Shown here: piece by piece, positions 37,801-54,895 of the stretch | Position numbering within the stretch: the first letter of the stretch is position 1 | How the letters are laid out: each line of letters opens with the position of its first letter | Origin: Onchocerca volvulus | Lineage: Eukaryota > Nematoda > Chromadorea > Rhabditida > Onchocercidae | Direction of reading: 5' to 3' | NCBI GenBank assembly: GCA_000499405.2 | Contig: HG738138.1 | Span: 11,649,208-11,713,207, forward strand | DNA length: 64,000 nucleotides | Translations under genes and position numbers: made by a program | Notes under the pieces: model-generated | Database searches by the model: none | What the model was told of the DNA's origin: nothing | Seen by the model: only the letters and a program-made list of their open reading frames with translations

Positions 37801-40493
37801 ATACGATTGAAGGATGAAAAAAGAATCATTTTGAGAAAATAACTTTCGTAAAGTCCTTAGTCTCAAGCGTATTTTATTTAGTAAAACTTCTACTTGAAAA
37901 ATCTTATTTTAAAATATAATTAATACGTTATATAAGATTAAAATTGGTGTTGATTTGATTATTAATTAAACCTAATTTACTATTTAAAGAATTTTGACAT
38001 TTCCATTTGTAACTAAATGAGCAAAGTATGCAAATAAAAATGGATGTACATAACATTTTCCACGTCTTTCACTAATTTCTAGAAAAGTCTTCGTCTAAAG
38101 TTTTTTTAGAAGAAATAAAATTTTATTCAATTTTCATGCAAACTTCAACAAATAAAAAATCTTACGAGAAACCCTAAATTATGTTCTGATGGTAGCAGTC
38201 ATTGTTATTTTATTCAGTAGTTGTCATTTTTGCTTTTATGCACTATTTTTCTATAATAGCTGTACTTTCAAAACGAAAAAAAAAAAAAAAAGAACTAAGT
38301 AACTTGTTTACTTCACTTGTGCTATCAAATTTGTTTTTACGATTAATTTATCTTGAAATTATTTTTCAATTCGTATTATTGTCAAATTTTATATATCAAG
38401 AAACGAAAATATAAAACATGGAATAACCGTTACTCTTGATTATGTTGATATGTAATTTCAGTAGGACATAGTTGAATTTTATACAAATAGCTCGTCCCTT
38501 ACACATACAACAATATCATAGCTTGCAATTATTTCATATAATACAGTAAATTTGAACTTGAAGAAACATTGACAAAATATGGATAATAAAAAAAAAAGAT
38601 GAATTTACTTTGCAATTGTTAAAATTTTTAATTTGATACCTTCGATAAGCATTAATTAAAACCACGAGAATTGACAAAAAAAATTTTTTGAAGATATATG
38701 AATAATATAGAGATTTGATAATCTTTTGTGATAATTTGAAAACAAAATTTATTCGTTCACTACTAACAAAAATAACCGAAAATGCTGCAAAATAGTTGTT
38801 CAATATTCGTGCTGTTTTTCAAATTTCAAATTTTCATCAGTTTGATGTTATATTTTTCTCTTCATTATGTGAGAAAAAAGTTTTGTTTTTGTTTTTCCTT
38901 TTTTCTTACTAATTAGTTTATTTTTTCAATTCATTATTGTATTTTCCAATGCTTTTTATTTCACATTTTAGATATTTTCATGCCAATCATATTCATTTTT
39001 GCATTCTTTATTGTTTATTGCTTTTTTTTCTTTTTTTAAATATTTCAATTCTTTCTTTTTTTTTCTAGTTCTTATCATTTTCATTATATATTTATGGACT
39101 ATTTCCAAAAATTATCGAACATTTTCATAACGAAGCAGTCTTAAGCATATCATTTTATTTGTAAGATTATATAAAATATATATTCAAATATTTCATAAAA
39201 ATTCAAATTTTGTTGTCGCGTTCTTTTTTACGCATATTAACAATGCGTAGACGTTCTGAAAAAAGACATTGAAAGTTCCAAATTATCTAAAGATTAATTA
39301 CAAAACATTTTCAAACTTTAAAATTACAAAATATTTTAAAATTTAGAACCAAAAATGTTGCTAGCGGAGTATTATGATAACCTATATTTCCAACTAATAA
39401 TACTTTCTCATATTTAAACTTTTACGCGCAATAGAACTCATTATTTTCATTTAAAATTTATTAACTATTAAATGAAAGTATTATCACTATGTTGGAAATT
39501 TACGAAATGAAACTGGATTTGAACATTTATTTACACCTATTTAAAAACTGAAGTAATTTTACCTCGGCAGGATGCTTTTTTTATGACCAGTTTTTGAATT
39601 TTGATCAAAGTTTATTTTGAGTATTATGTATATACTCGAGAATAGGAAATCATGCAATCTAATAATCATTTCGATTTTCAACTCATTAGTAACAACTGAT
39701 ATCGTCCCAATTTGGTGATGTAAATAAAGCATTAATTTATATTCGCTATCGATAAATAAATAATTAATCACTTTTTTTAAATTAAAGAATTGATTGATAT
39801 TGAGTATTATCTGAAATGCTGAGTAATCACAGATGAATTATTGATTCTCTCAAGTTCATAAACATAAAATGTAACTTTGTAATAGTAATTAATAAAATTA
39901 AGTTTTGAAATATTTTCATATTATTATTATATTACATAACATATTTTTGAAAATGTAAAACAGATGGAGTTTTCATAGAATGTTGTATTGTTTCATGTAT
40001 TTTATGGAAATAACAAATGTGATAAAAGTTGTTTTTTCTTTTTTTTTATTTTCAAAACTCAAGTTCAGATTATTTTGATGCTTATAGGAAAGTATTTTAT
40101 GGCAAATTAATCCCTAAAATGTTCCTAACTAATTATTTCGCTTTTCTTTCCTTTTTTTTTAATGTAACCATTTGAAATTTTATTCCAATAAAATTTTTTC
40201 TGAGGAACTGATAAGTTGTATCATAATCTTGAGTATATTATGAATTGCATCTTTGATGAGAGTTGAAAAGGAATAGATAAAAGAGAATTGGGGAAAAAAA
40301 TCAGATCTTTTTCACTATTTGAATTAAGATTAAATGGTGGGCAGGATAGATTGTTGTATTTCTGATAGGTCAAGAATTAAATTTAAAATGCCAACAATTG
40401 CAAAAGCTAAGCAACAAATTAATGTTATCAGATAAGTTTTAAATGTATAAGTGTTGAAAAAAAAATGAAATTTTTAATTATAAAATTTTCCAG
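34843..40493. other. A+T-rich intergenic DNA
   Basis: The forkhead 3' UTR occupies its start, with AATAAA at 35057-35062. The remaining 5.4 kb shows only low-complexity and chance frames rich in Phe, Leu, Ile and Lys. I see no gene. Confidence 0.5.
35057..35062 (+). terminator. Poly(A) signal AATAAA of forkhead gene
   Basis: A canonical hexamer 215 bases beyond the forkhead stop codon. It is the nearest good candidate. Confidence 0.5.
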
Positions 40494-41609
40494 GAAAGAG
40501 ACAAGTACTATATATTGACGGGAAAAGATTTAGACCAATTTGCATGATGGTATCAAATGTAAGTCGATTCTGTCAACTAATATTTTGAACATTACCAACA
40601 CAAAGCGGTGTCTCATAACTGCAAAAATCTGATGTTAGGCAATGTCTTTTGTCACCTACTTCGTGTACGACAACTGCGAGAAGTTGTCATACTTCATATA
40701 TTTACTAAACGATATTTTTCCTTGACAAAAGGGAATTCTAGGTTGTGACATTATATAATTCTGAAGATATTGAGGATTTCTAAAAGGTGCTATTCGGGAG
40801 GACAATCCAGGTTAGTATTCCGGTTACTTCTGGAAATATGATCATCGATTATGAACGATCATTTGATCATAAGATACATTCAGTCTCTTTCTTGAAGTTG
40901 TTTCAAATTATTATTCAAAAATAGTAATAAAATAAACCTAGCAGTAATTATATTTTAAACAATTTTTCCAGAATAAATGAATGAGGAAAATTTTTTCCCA
41001 ACATCCTGAAAGAATGAACTTTTGTTTTGAAATTATGAATTTCAATTAAAAATATGAATTTTAATGTCAATTAGTTAAAGAATAATTTTTATCGTTATCT
41101 TTTCCAAAATTTCATGATTTATTTGAATTGAAGAATTTTCTTTGCATCTTTTATTATTTGTATTATTACTGCGTTTACTTATTTTACAAATTTTTTTCTT
41201 ATCTATCAAAATATTTGATACCTTCTATTTTAGCATTATTTTAATTATTTCGTAAAATTTCAATTTTATATTTTAATAAATAGGTCTTCAGTTGAAATGT
41301 TGGAAGATGAGCTTTTGTATGGACATACATTCCCGGCGCCACCAGAAGTTTCTTCCTCGGAATTTGGAATTTCAATTGGAAAAGCGAAAATGAAGTGCCA
41401 GGCACTGACGTTACGATTGTTTCGTGCAGCAAACCGATGGCTCAAGCTTTTGATAGCACCGAAAAGTTAGCCAAGCTAGGCATTAAAGCTGTGGATTCGT
41501 TTTCCTAACGTTCTATGCAATACAATTCCTGATTCGTGACAATGTTTCTGAATTAGGAGAATGCATATTCCTTAGAATACCGTCCGACCTGAAATCAACC
41601 GTAATATTT

Positions 41610-41665
41610 GTAATCAGAAAACTTTGAACTGTAATCAGAAAACTGTAATCAGAAAACTTTGAACT
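41610..41665. repeat. Tandem repeat inserted in pseudogene
   Basis: Units of gtaatcagaaaactttgaact occur at 41610-41630 and 41645-41665, with a truncated copy between them. They sit in about 220 bases of unrelated DNA where only a few codons of the enzyme are expected. Confidence 0.8.
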
Positions 41666-42129
41666 AAGGTCAAAGATGAAAATGAATCGAGCGACATTTA
41701 AACGCAAATTTTTTAGCTAATAAATTTGCGAACTTTCCGACCATTGGACACTGAATGCATCACGAATTCTGTGAAGAAAACGCATCGTTTAATAAATGTT
41801 GACGTTGAAACTGGCTGGCCATCTGTAATATTGGTGCCGAAATAAGTACCCAGGTAAGAAAAATCCAAATTATAATTCGAATTGAAAAAAGAAATTTAAT
41901 TATCTGATAGAAATCTGTGTTGCTTAATCGATAAGAAAGCTTAAATTTTTTTTTAAAATTTGAATATTTTAATGAACAGATCTAATGATTTGAAATAAAT
42001 AAAAAATTGGCATCAAATCATTTGTCTTAAAGCATTCTAAAAAAATTGTAGTTCTGCAACCATCCAGTATGCCATGAATACCAAATGATCAAAGATGATT
42101 TGAAAGGAATCATCAGAGGAATAATCAGT

Positions 42130-42169
42130 AATCAATAATAATAATTAATAATAAATAATAATAATAATG

Positions 42170-42231
<62 letters not shown>
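42130..42231. repeat. (AAT)n microsatellite
   Basis: An ATT/AAT array with about twenty clean units at 42170-42231 and imperfect units before it. It lies in the last intron of the PDH E1 beta pseudogene. Confidence 0.95.
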
Positions 42232-42492
42232 CAAAATGATAATCAAAATGATAAGAAAAAAACTTAGAAGTTTGACGTCATTCGTCTGATATTTGTATAA
42301 TGTTAAATGCATTCCATTTAAGTTATTTATTCTAAATAGTAAAGGTTAGCATATGTGCGATTTATCTTTCGCCGATATAATGTTAACAATTTATTTTCAG
42401 ATGGCCGAATGTGAGTTGTTCAGTTGTTTAGAAGCGCCAATTCAAAGTACAACAGATTTTGGTATTCCAATGCCATGTTCAGAAGGTGCTTT

Positions 42493-44431
42493 ATGTGTTT
42501 GCATATCTTTTTTCTGATTTTTTTTCTGAGAAAATAATTCACAAATTCTGAGCCTTTTTTTCTTGAGAACGAAGATTCTCATATTTTCTGTTTTAAATTA
42601 GCAATATCTTAATCCTAGACATTTAAGCCTTACTTTTAGATTTCAAGTGATTAGGATGAATTAATAATTGATTCAGAAACTTTTCTTTTTTTTGCCTTTT
42701 CGCATAAGTTTAAACTTCATTATCCATTCCTGTCATTTATATTTCCGATTGAATGCTTTATGTACAATTGAAGGATGGTAAACTTTTGCATTAAAATGTG
42801 TCAATGAACAATTCTTTATGTTTACAAGTAATACGAGAAGACCATACCACGATAGGGCTTCTGATTTCCATACTTTTCTTTTTTTAAAGTCAAACTTTGC
42901 ATAAAAGGAAAAGAAATAGATACGGTAATTGGCTGATTCAGTTTGACCTTTTCAGAGAGAAATATTTTCAATTCTAACTGAAATGAAACTACGTATTCCC
43001 TTTTACAAGCAACATGTTTCATACTGATGAACTAACTGCACATCAGAATGACCGTATAAAGATCACTTGAATGGAATTTACGATACTGATTATACGAGTA
43101 ATGGCTAGGCAAATGTTGCAATGAAAGTCTTTTTTAAAGCAAAATTGAATCAAATTTTAATTGTTGAAAGAAATTTCATGATCAATACAGATACATTGCT
43201 TTACAATTTCATCAACGAAAAATTTAAATTGAGTGCATTCAAAAAAAAAAAAAAGATTTCAAGAAATTTATTCAAAATCCTTTAATTTTTAATTGAGGCA
43301 GAAGAATTCGATGCAATCCCTTCAATTGATAAAGTTCGAAATTCATTTTAAAACTATCGTCAATTATCCAGAAAAACGAAGCTTTTTTTTCCTTTTTAAT
43401 CATAACTGTTCATGCAATATAATGTATGAATTCCAGACAACTTAAAAAATCAACTAAGTTTTCGAATTTATTGAAGCTAATTGGAAATGGTATTAATTAT
43501 GGTTATCAAAAACAAAAAGAAAACGACAGAAAGATTTCTTATTTTATAAATATATATATTTAATTAAATGACTTTTAAATAGCCTATCTCTCAATTTCTA
43601 TAATAGAAATAATTTTGCAAAATTTCGGGAAGATATCAAAAAAAAAAAAAAAAAAAACAATAAATTTTCAAAAAAAAGAACAAAAAATAAAAAAAATTCG
43701 TTTGACAAGAATAACTTTTCAGTTTCTTTTTCATAAATGAAAAAATAAAAAAAGTACCCTGTACAAAGCTAAAAAGTTTTTTCATTTCAGAAATGCGATA
43801 ACCATTTCTCTTTTGTTACATGTCGCATAAAAAAATGATGAGCACTATACTTAAAAACAATCGAGCAACATCAAAAACAAACTTCTAAATATTAAAGGCA
43901 CATTTGAAGTGGATGAAAAAAAAAAAGAGATGATAATGAAAAAATGAAATAAAGCTAGAAAAATAAACGTTATTATTTTCTCCAAATCAATTTTTCCTCC
44001 TTTTTTTTTAAATTGATTATTGCAAAAAAAAAAATTAAACAATGCGACCAATTTTTTCATCATATATCCTACATTATTTGCAGTATTACGAACATATCAA
44101 AATGGCAAATAAAATTATGTTAAATTTATTTATAATCATAAATTGCTTATTTTTTTTTGCATTCATAAATTTGTAAAGAAAATTTTCAAAAATTTCGATT
44201 TCTGATTTTTTTAGTAGCATGTTGGCAAAAAAAATTGGATGATCCTAATTTTGTTATGATCTACCTGATGAGGATGACTTTCATATGTTGCATTCATGTA
44301 TTAGTATGAGTAACAAAATTAAATGCATCTCAAAATATACAATTCGGACGCTTCTGGGCTAGTAATTAATAAATTTAATGAATCGTATCGCATTGAAAGA
44401 ATATATAAAAAATGATACTAAAAAAAAAAAA
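42493..44431. other. A+T-rich intergenic DNA
   Basis: No supported gene. It contains several A runs and, on the minus strand, AATAAA near 44125-44131, about 300 bases past the ETS gene stop, which may be its poly(A) signal. Confidence 0.45.
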
Positions 44432-48564
<4,133 letters not shown>

Positions 48565-51500
48565 TTTCTCTATTTTTTTCTTTTACCGCTTCTCACGGTA
48601 AATTTGAATAAGAATAGTGATCGTTTCAGTTCAGATCTGTCAGAAAATATAGCAAATACTGAAAAATATTTTCAACTTTTAGTTTTCTTGATTATCAAAC
48701 GAACGAACAAATTCACAACACGCAATTAATTATTTTTGATGAATAAAAACGAAAAAAAAGCGAAATATTTTGTAAATTACTTTAATATTTTAAAATATTT
48801 CCTTAAATGAGAATTAGATAATGGGAGAAAAAGACTTTGTTAAAATTATTGTAAAATACTTTAAAATTTGGAGATTTCATGCGAATTTTTTTCTTTCTTG
48901 CAAGAGAATAATTTTGTCTTGAAATTTAAGATAATTTAAACTTTTTAAATCTCAAGATAAAATTATTTTTCTATTTCTTATTCTTGTTGTTTAGTACATA
49001 AAATTTTAGAAATCAAAAGATTGAAAATAATGTATAATGAAAATAGAAAACGAAAATTTTCATCATAATCTATTTTACATTACCATTCATTAATTTGTGT
49101 ATATATACACATCACTTTCAACTCTTTCATTTCTAAATGGCAAAAAAAAATTTGTTTGCAAAATAAGCTATTTAAAATTAAAAATAAATTTATACTTGAA
49201 GTATATCGATTATTTATTTCTACATCAAAATGTAAGTGAAAAGTAACTATTTACATAACAGTACAGTTATCGAATGATGTAAATATTATAATAATATTAA
49301 TAATAATACTTGTAGCATTCATTTGCCATCTGTTGATTCATAAAATATCATACCAATATCAACAATAACTTTTTTTAAAAAAGAAAAAGAAAAACTTAGC
49401 ATATAAATCATTAAATGGAATTTTTCATAAAATTGAATTTTCATAATAATAATAGTCCAAATATTATTTCTTTTCAGGAATTAAAAAAAGGAAAAAGAAA
49501 AAAGCGGATTAATCGGCCTTTTTTTTTTTGTAATTAACTTTATCCAAATGATGAAATACGGTAAACAGGATGTAATGAGTGAGAAAAGCAAACGAATGAA
49601 TCTTGAATAACAGCCAATCACATTAAAATATTTTTAGCTATTTTTAATAAAATATGCTATCAATTAGAGTGAAGATAAAAGAAAAAAAGAAATCATTTTC
49701 ACAAAACTAATTTTTTTCTTTTTTTTTCTCTTGATAGAAATGTTAACAAATCATTTCACACCGATGCTTTTTTTTTTGAATATTTTATCGATGAAATATG
49801 GAAAAGAAAAAATTTAATCCAAGAATTTATTGTTTACAATTGCTATTACAGGTTTCATTTAAAACTGATTGAATGGAGCAATCTCTCCTTTCTTTCTCTT
49901 ATTACAACAACAGTCAAGCATTATTTTTCATATTTTTATCCTACCGTACGAATATTTGGTTGATAATTTTATTAACAGGAATTATTTCTTAATTCAGTAC
50001 ACCGGATGATAGCACAATTATAAGTTGGAAATTATCAGGATCAAGATTTCCGTAATCTTAAATTATGATATCAGTTTTTTACCTATTTAATTCTTCCTCT
50101 TCAATTTACATGTGTTAAATTTAATACAGAAAATTGCGGCAATCCATAAAAGTATGTTAATAAAAAAAAAAAAAAAAAATTTCATTAAGTGAACATAATT
50201 TTAAATCTACTATCCACTAATAATATTATGGGCTTAAATTTACTTTTATTCTAAATTATTATTAAAAAGAAAAGATTGAGAAGCATAGAACTTGATAATT
50301 TTAACGTCCGAGTGGAATAATTTACAAATTAAGAAAGAAAAAGTCAAGCAACCAATTCATGTATTTCCCATGAACTTTCAAAAATTCCTCATCCATAACG
50401 ACTGCTCATGATCCAAAATTCAATAAAAAGTTTCAATATCAGTAAGGGGCGAAGGGGAGGGAAGATAGTTGAATAGAGGAAGTGGAAGATGTATTGTGAA
50501 CAAGGTCATCACTAAAGATGTCCTTTGAAAATCATACTTGAAATTACGATAGCTTGGTGAATTCAGTAATCAGTAAAAAATATAATTTTTTTTGCATTTT
50601 GAGACAACTGTGCAACAAATCATCTGATAATTTTTAAATTATTTGATAATTTTTTTTACATCAATTTTTCCTCTTTCTTTATTGATGGAATTCAACAGAT
50701 CGCATTTCGATAAGGATGTTAGCTTGTAACGATAACCGCTAATCAACACTCTTCTACTGACCAAAATTGAATTGATGAAATGCCACATATATCAACCATT
50801 CAAATTCTTATTTATACCAAATTTAATAAAAATACTAATAAAAATATTGTTAATAACGATGTATATATTAGCTAAAAGTAACAGTAAAAAAAAAAAATTA
50901 TGCTAACTCTTTTTTAAAATCGAAAAAAGATCAAATTTGAAAATTAAGAATTTCATGAATATAAAAAAAAAAATCCAAGTATAATATTTGCAAATTCTCG
51001 ATCATTCTATATAGCAAATTATGCAGTAACTGCAGGAGACTTTTCATATTGTAACAATAGTGAATTAAAAGGAAACATGTTTAGAAATGTTCATTGAAAG
51101 GTAATAATGCTGAAATACACACTAGTTACTTATTTATCAAATAAAATCTATGCAATGGTGATTAGGTAAATGTTGGAAACTGGATCAGTAAATAAAACAT
51201 GCCATTATTAAGTCAATATAGAAAAAAAAAATGTTTAATATAAATAATTGAATAATCCTGCAGTCCTAATTTTTTTGAACCAACTTATTAGAAAATTGTT
51301 CAATAAAATTGATTAATGAGTTATAAATTGAATTGGATTTGTCACAGTCATTCAATTAAATTTTAAGAAAAAAAGAATTCTAAAAAGTAAAAATGGCAAA
51401 AATTATTCAGTGAAAGTTGAAAAATGTATAACTATACATACAGACGTATTTTAAACATTTCTGATGCTTGTCAAACTACAAGATAATCAGAAACAGTTAA

Positions 51501-53325
51501 TTTTGTTAGAAAGTATATCAGGTTTTTTAAGATTCACAAATTACCATGCTGATGGTATGATATTACTATAGCCAATTTAAGGAAATAGTATTAATTTTCA
51601 TAATCATCTTGCTAATAATATTATTATTGTAATTCTTGATGATATATCCAATCACTTATATTAAGATATGATCTTAGTATAATTTGTAACATTCATAACT
51701 TATTTCATATTAGAATATAGCAATGACAAATATGAATTTGAAGAAAAATAATAATAATTACAAATATGAAATACAAATACATTGGAAGAAATAAATGATT
51801 ATAAAATTTTTAAAATGTAAATGATTACAATATATTCAAAACAATTTAAACTAAATTGTGATATATGATGCATATTATGCATTTTAAGATATAAACGTGC
51901 AATCAATTTATTAAATGTGAAATATTCTTTGACTAATTATTTGAGTCGTATAGTTAATCCATCACTTAAATTATACATATTTTTTGCACTAAATATGTTT
52001 GGTAGACACTTGAAGCAGTGCAAAATTTTAAGTTTGAAAATCTCAGAGTTAACATCTGCTAGTTGACCTCCAAATTGCTTATCTTTCTTTTTTTTTTTTT
52101 TTTTTTGAGGATTGTCGAAATGAAACTGAGGCATTTTCAACCACTTCCCCTTTTGTTGCATTTATCATAAATTATGTTCGAGCGCAATTTGATTAACGAT
52201 TCAACGAATGTTCTACCGTAATACAAAATGTTTTTCAGTGGAAATCTTTTTCATTTTTTTTTTTTTCTTTTTATCATGAATATTCTGAAAATGCTAAATA
52301 TTTCTTTTATAATATATGATTTAAATATAAAATGAAATGAAATACTAATAAATTTACAATTTAATAGTGATAATGGTAATAATAATAAACAATTTTGTTA
52401 ACTGTATGATAACAATAATAATTAATACTAGTGGCAACAATTAGGATTTAGTACTATGATATGATGATATATTGTTTTAGTTAAAATATTAATTGATCAT
52501 ATCAACCAGTGCATATTAACTTGAATAATAAATTACGGTAAATATTATGAATTTTTAACTAGCAGAGAATATTCGTTACAAATATCGTGTATTAGATAAA
52601 TTTTCAAATATGCTGTTATTAAAATAAATTCAATTGGCAAAAGAAGGCTATTTAACTTTATTTTAAAGAATTAAAATAGTGATCAACCAAATCTATGATT
52701 AATTAGTATTTTTTACTTAAAAAATAAAAAATCTACAACTAGTTGTTTGTTTCTTCAAACAGTTAATGGCAGACTATTTGTCAATTAACACAGCATTTTT
52801 CCTTTTTTTTTTTTTTCAAAATCTCAACATTTTACTTTCTAAATCTAACATAATTTGTCAAAAATTAGACATTTGGGAAACATTACCTTATCTGAGGAAT
52901 AAATAAAAAATCCTGAAAGTTTAAAATTAGGTCGAAAAAAAAAAAAAACGTCTAATCTACAAGACCTCACATTCTATTTTGAACGATATGAATGATTGAA
53001 GAAATGATAAAAATTTGCAATCGATTAAGCATTCATGGCTTCGGAATGTTTAATCAATTGCAAAATTTTTGTCATTCCTTTAAGTCATACAAATATCGAA
53101 TTTAATTTTAAAGATTTTTTTATTCAATTTAAAATTAAAAAATTTTTTAGTTTAAATAATGCTAATATTTTAAGCAATCTTTTTGTTTTCTTTCAATTTC
53201 ACACTTTTTTAAAAATTTTTAATTGTTAATGAAATTAAAATCTATAAAAGATGCCTTTAAACGGATACAGGAATATCGAGGTTTGTTATTGATGATAATT
53301 ATTTGGAATACGATGAGTCCATGGA

Positions 53326-53469
53326 ATGAATGAAACGTCGGAGATAAGGGATAATTGTGAAGGTAGATTTTGCAGGTACAATTATCTTGCAATGATAAAT
53401 AATATGAATAATAGAGCAGTACGGGGATACGAAGCTATTTCGGGTGAAGAGGAGGAGTGCAGAAGATGA
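53326..53469 (+). CDS. Small ORF, hypothetical
   Basis: ATG to TGA, 47 codons, with a mixed hydrophilic composition (MNETSEIRDN at the start, GEEEECRR at the end) unlike the Phe/Lys-rich chance frames around it. It lies in a locally C+G-richer 200-base patch. No family is recognised and no splice partner found. Confidence 0.15.
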   Translation: MNETSEIRDNCEGRFCRYNYLAMINNMNNRAVRGYEAISGEEEECRR

Positions 53470-54035
53470 AAAGGAAGGAAAAATTGAAAAGGGATGGGAT
53501 CCAATATATGCAGTGATTGTTCAATGCAAATTGAAAAGCTATAGAGAAATCTTTAGATAAAAGATACAAACATATTCCAATTAATGTTTGAGAGATTCGC
53601 TAAAGGTCATGCTGATGATTGCAAATAAACTTATCCTTGAGATAGATATCTGTGAAGTTTCATGCTATTGTTGTAGCAATATATCTTCTTGTAAAAAACA
53701 ATTTTAGAGAATGTTATCTTTTCCATATCATAAATAAGCAAAAATAAATGAGTTAAATTATTATGAAATTGATTAAAGTCACATATAAAATTATTATCTT
53801 AAATAGTGTTCAAGTATTGAAAAGTGAATTGAGGAATGAAATAGTAAATAAATGAAATGAAATTAATTTGTCATTATATTAGAACGATAATTTAGTAGGA
53901 GGAAATTACAACAACGAGTTTAAAGAGTTTGAAAATTAGTATATAATTAGATAATCATCAATTTTTATTTATTTACTCATTTTTTTGCTGATAAAAATTA
54001 TAATTCTACAAGAATCATACGGTCGTTTAGTGTAA

Positions 54036-54128
54036 CTAACTGATCAGCGATGATGCAATTTGACATTCAAATCCAGACATTAATCCATCTTCTTGAACGA
54101 AAGTTTCACGATATTGGTTGCCCAAGTC
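54036..54128 (-). other. Exon-like segment, unassigned
   Basis: On the minus strand a GATAG acceptor-like site precedes 30 open codons and a TAG (54036-54038), with a coding-like sequence beginning DLGNQYRETFVQED. No upstream exon with a matching donor was found, so it is only a candidate last exon or relic. Confidence 0.15.
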
Positions 54129-54739
54129 CTATCTTATAATTCATTCGTTGATTACAATAATGTACCAACAATAATCCTAATCTTTCAAAATGAACAATAT
54201 TAAAACAAATGAAGTTTGCGGACTGAAAAAGAAAAAATTGAAACAAATAGAAATTTGATTGAATTAAACAATTCATCACTTATAAATAGTCATCAGATTA
54301 AATGGATTTTGAAAATGAAGTAAATTGCAAATTAAATTGGACTGGTGTAAAATTTCGATTCATAAAAACCTATCACCACTTTATCAATAAAACAGTGTAG
54401 TGAAAATGAGTAAATGAAGCAGCGCAAATATTGCTGAATAATCTGATTATAATTTGTACTTCCCTGACAAGCTCAATTTGTGTTTTCCTTAGAAATGATT
54501 CATGCTTGGATAGGAATGATTCATAAAGTAATAAACGTTTGCAAATGATATTCCAAACAATTTTACCATCCTTTCTTTGATAAATTTCATATCAGTTGTA
54601 CTTTCTGAAATTACCAGAATGAACATCACCAAATGATCACTTGTAACTATACATCGATTTAGCATTGATGCAATGATATCATAATGGTAATATTGTTGAA
54701 AATACGGTGAAAAGTGATCAGATTAACGTTGATAAATAC

Positions 54740-54895
54740 TGATAGGATCGAAAATAGAGCAAGGGTATGAAAGAGAGAGGAGAAGAGGATGAAGAACGGG
54801 GAAGCGGGGAGAGATGGAGGAAGATAATGAGAAATGAAGGAGAAATAGAGAGATGATGGATAGTGAAGGAGAGAGAGTGAGATGATGATGTTGTG
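54740..54895 (+). repeat. Purine-rich tract (GA-rich)
   Basis: About 150 bases consisting almost entirely of A and G on the plus strand, with repeated gagaga and gaagga blocks. The minus-strand frames through it are Ser/Leu/Phe-rich artefacts of this composition. Confidence 0.8.

Larger units (their letters stand above)
40494..42492 (+). pseudogene. Pyruvate dehydrogenase E1 beta pseudogene
   Basis: Pieces of PDH E1 beta appear in order on the plus strand: FRPIC (near 40529), VVTLYNSEDIEDF (40742-40780), AIREDNP (about 40790-40809), SSVEMLEDELLYG...GISIGKAKMK (41285 to about 41395), PGTDVTIVSCSKPMAQ...GIKAVDS (about 41400-41502), [17 protein letters not shown]...VETGWP (41727-41820), GAEIST, then ECLEAP-like and IPMPCSEG (42401-42490). 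These match the C-terminal two thirds of the enzyme (RPICEFM, NSED, ENELMYG, IGKAK, RPMD, VEGGWP, PMPYAK). The frame changes between pieces and stops interrupt it, so it cannot make the enzyme. Splice-like boundaries remain (CCAG/GTTAGT at 40811; AATAG at 41283; CCCAG/GTAAGA at 41854; TTTTCAG at 42400), so this is a duplicated gene rather than a retrocopy, and nuclear rather than endosymbiont-derived. Confidence 0.8.

Noticed and set aside
40494..40560. GKRFRP motif read as a polyprenyl diphosphate synthase exon
   Set aside because: The following pieces match PDH E1 beta in order (FRPIC corresponds to its RPICEFM), and no DDxxD motif of a prenyl synthase appears.
53035..53229. ORF starting MASECLI, similar to the first residues of tweety
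   Set aside because: The similarity covers only about nine residues; the rest is Phe/Asn/Lys-rich A+T composition.
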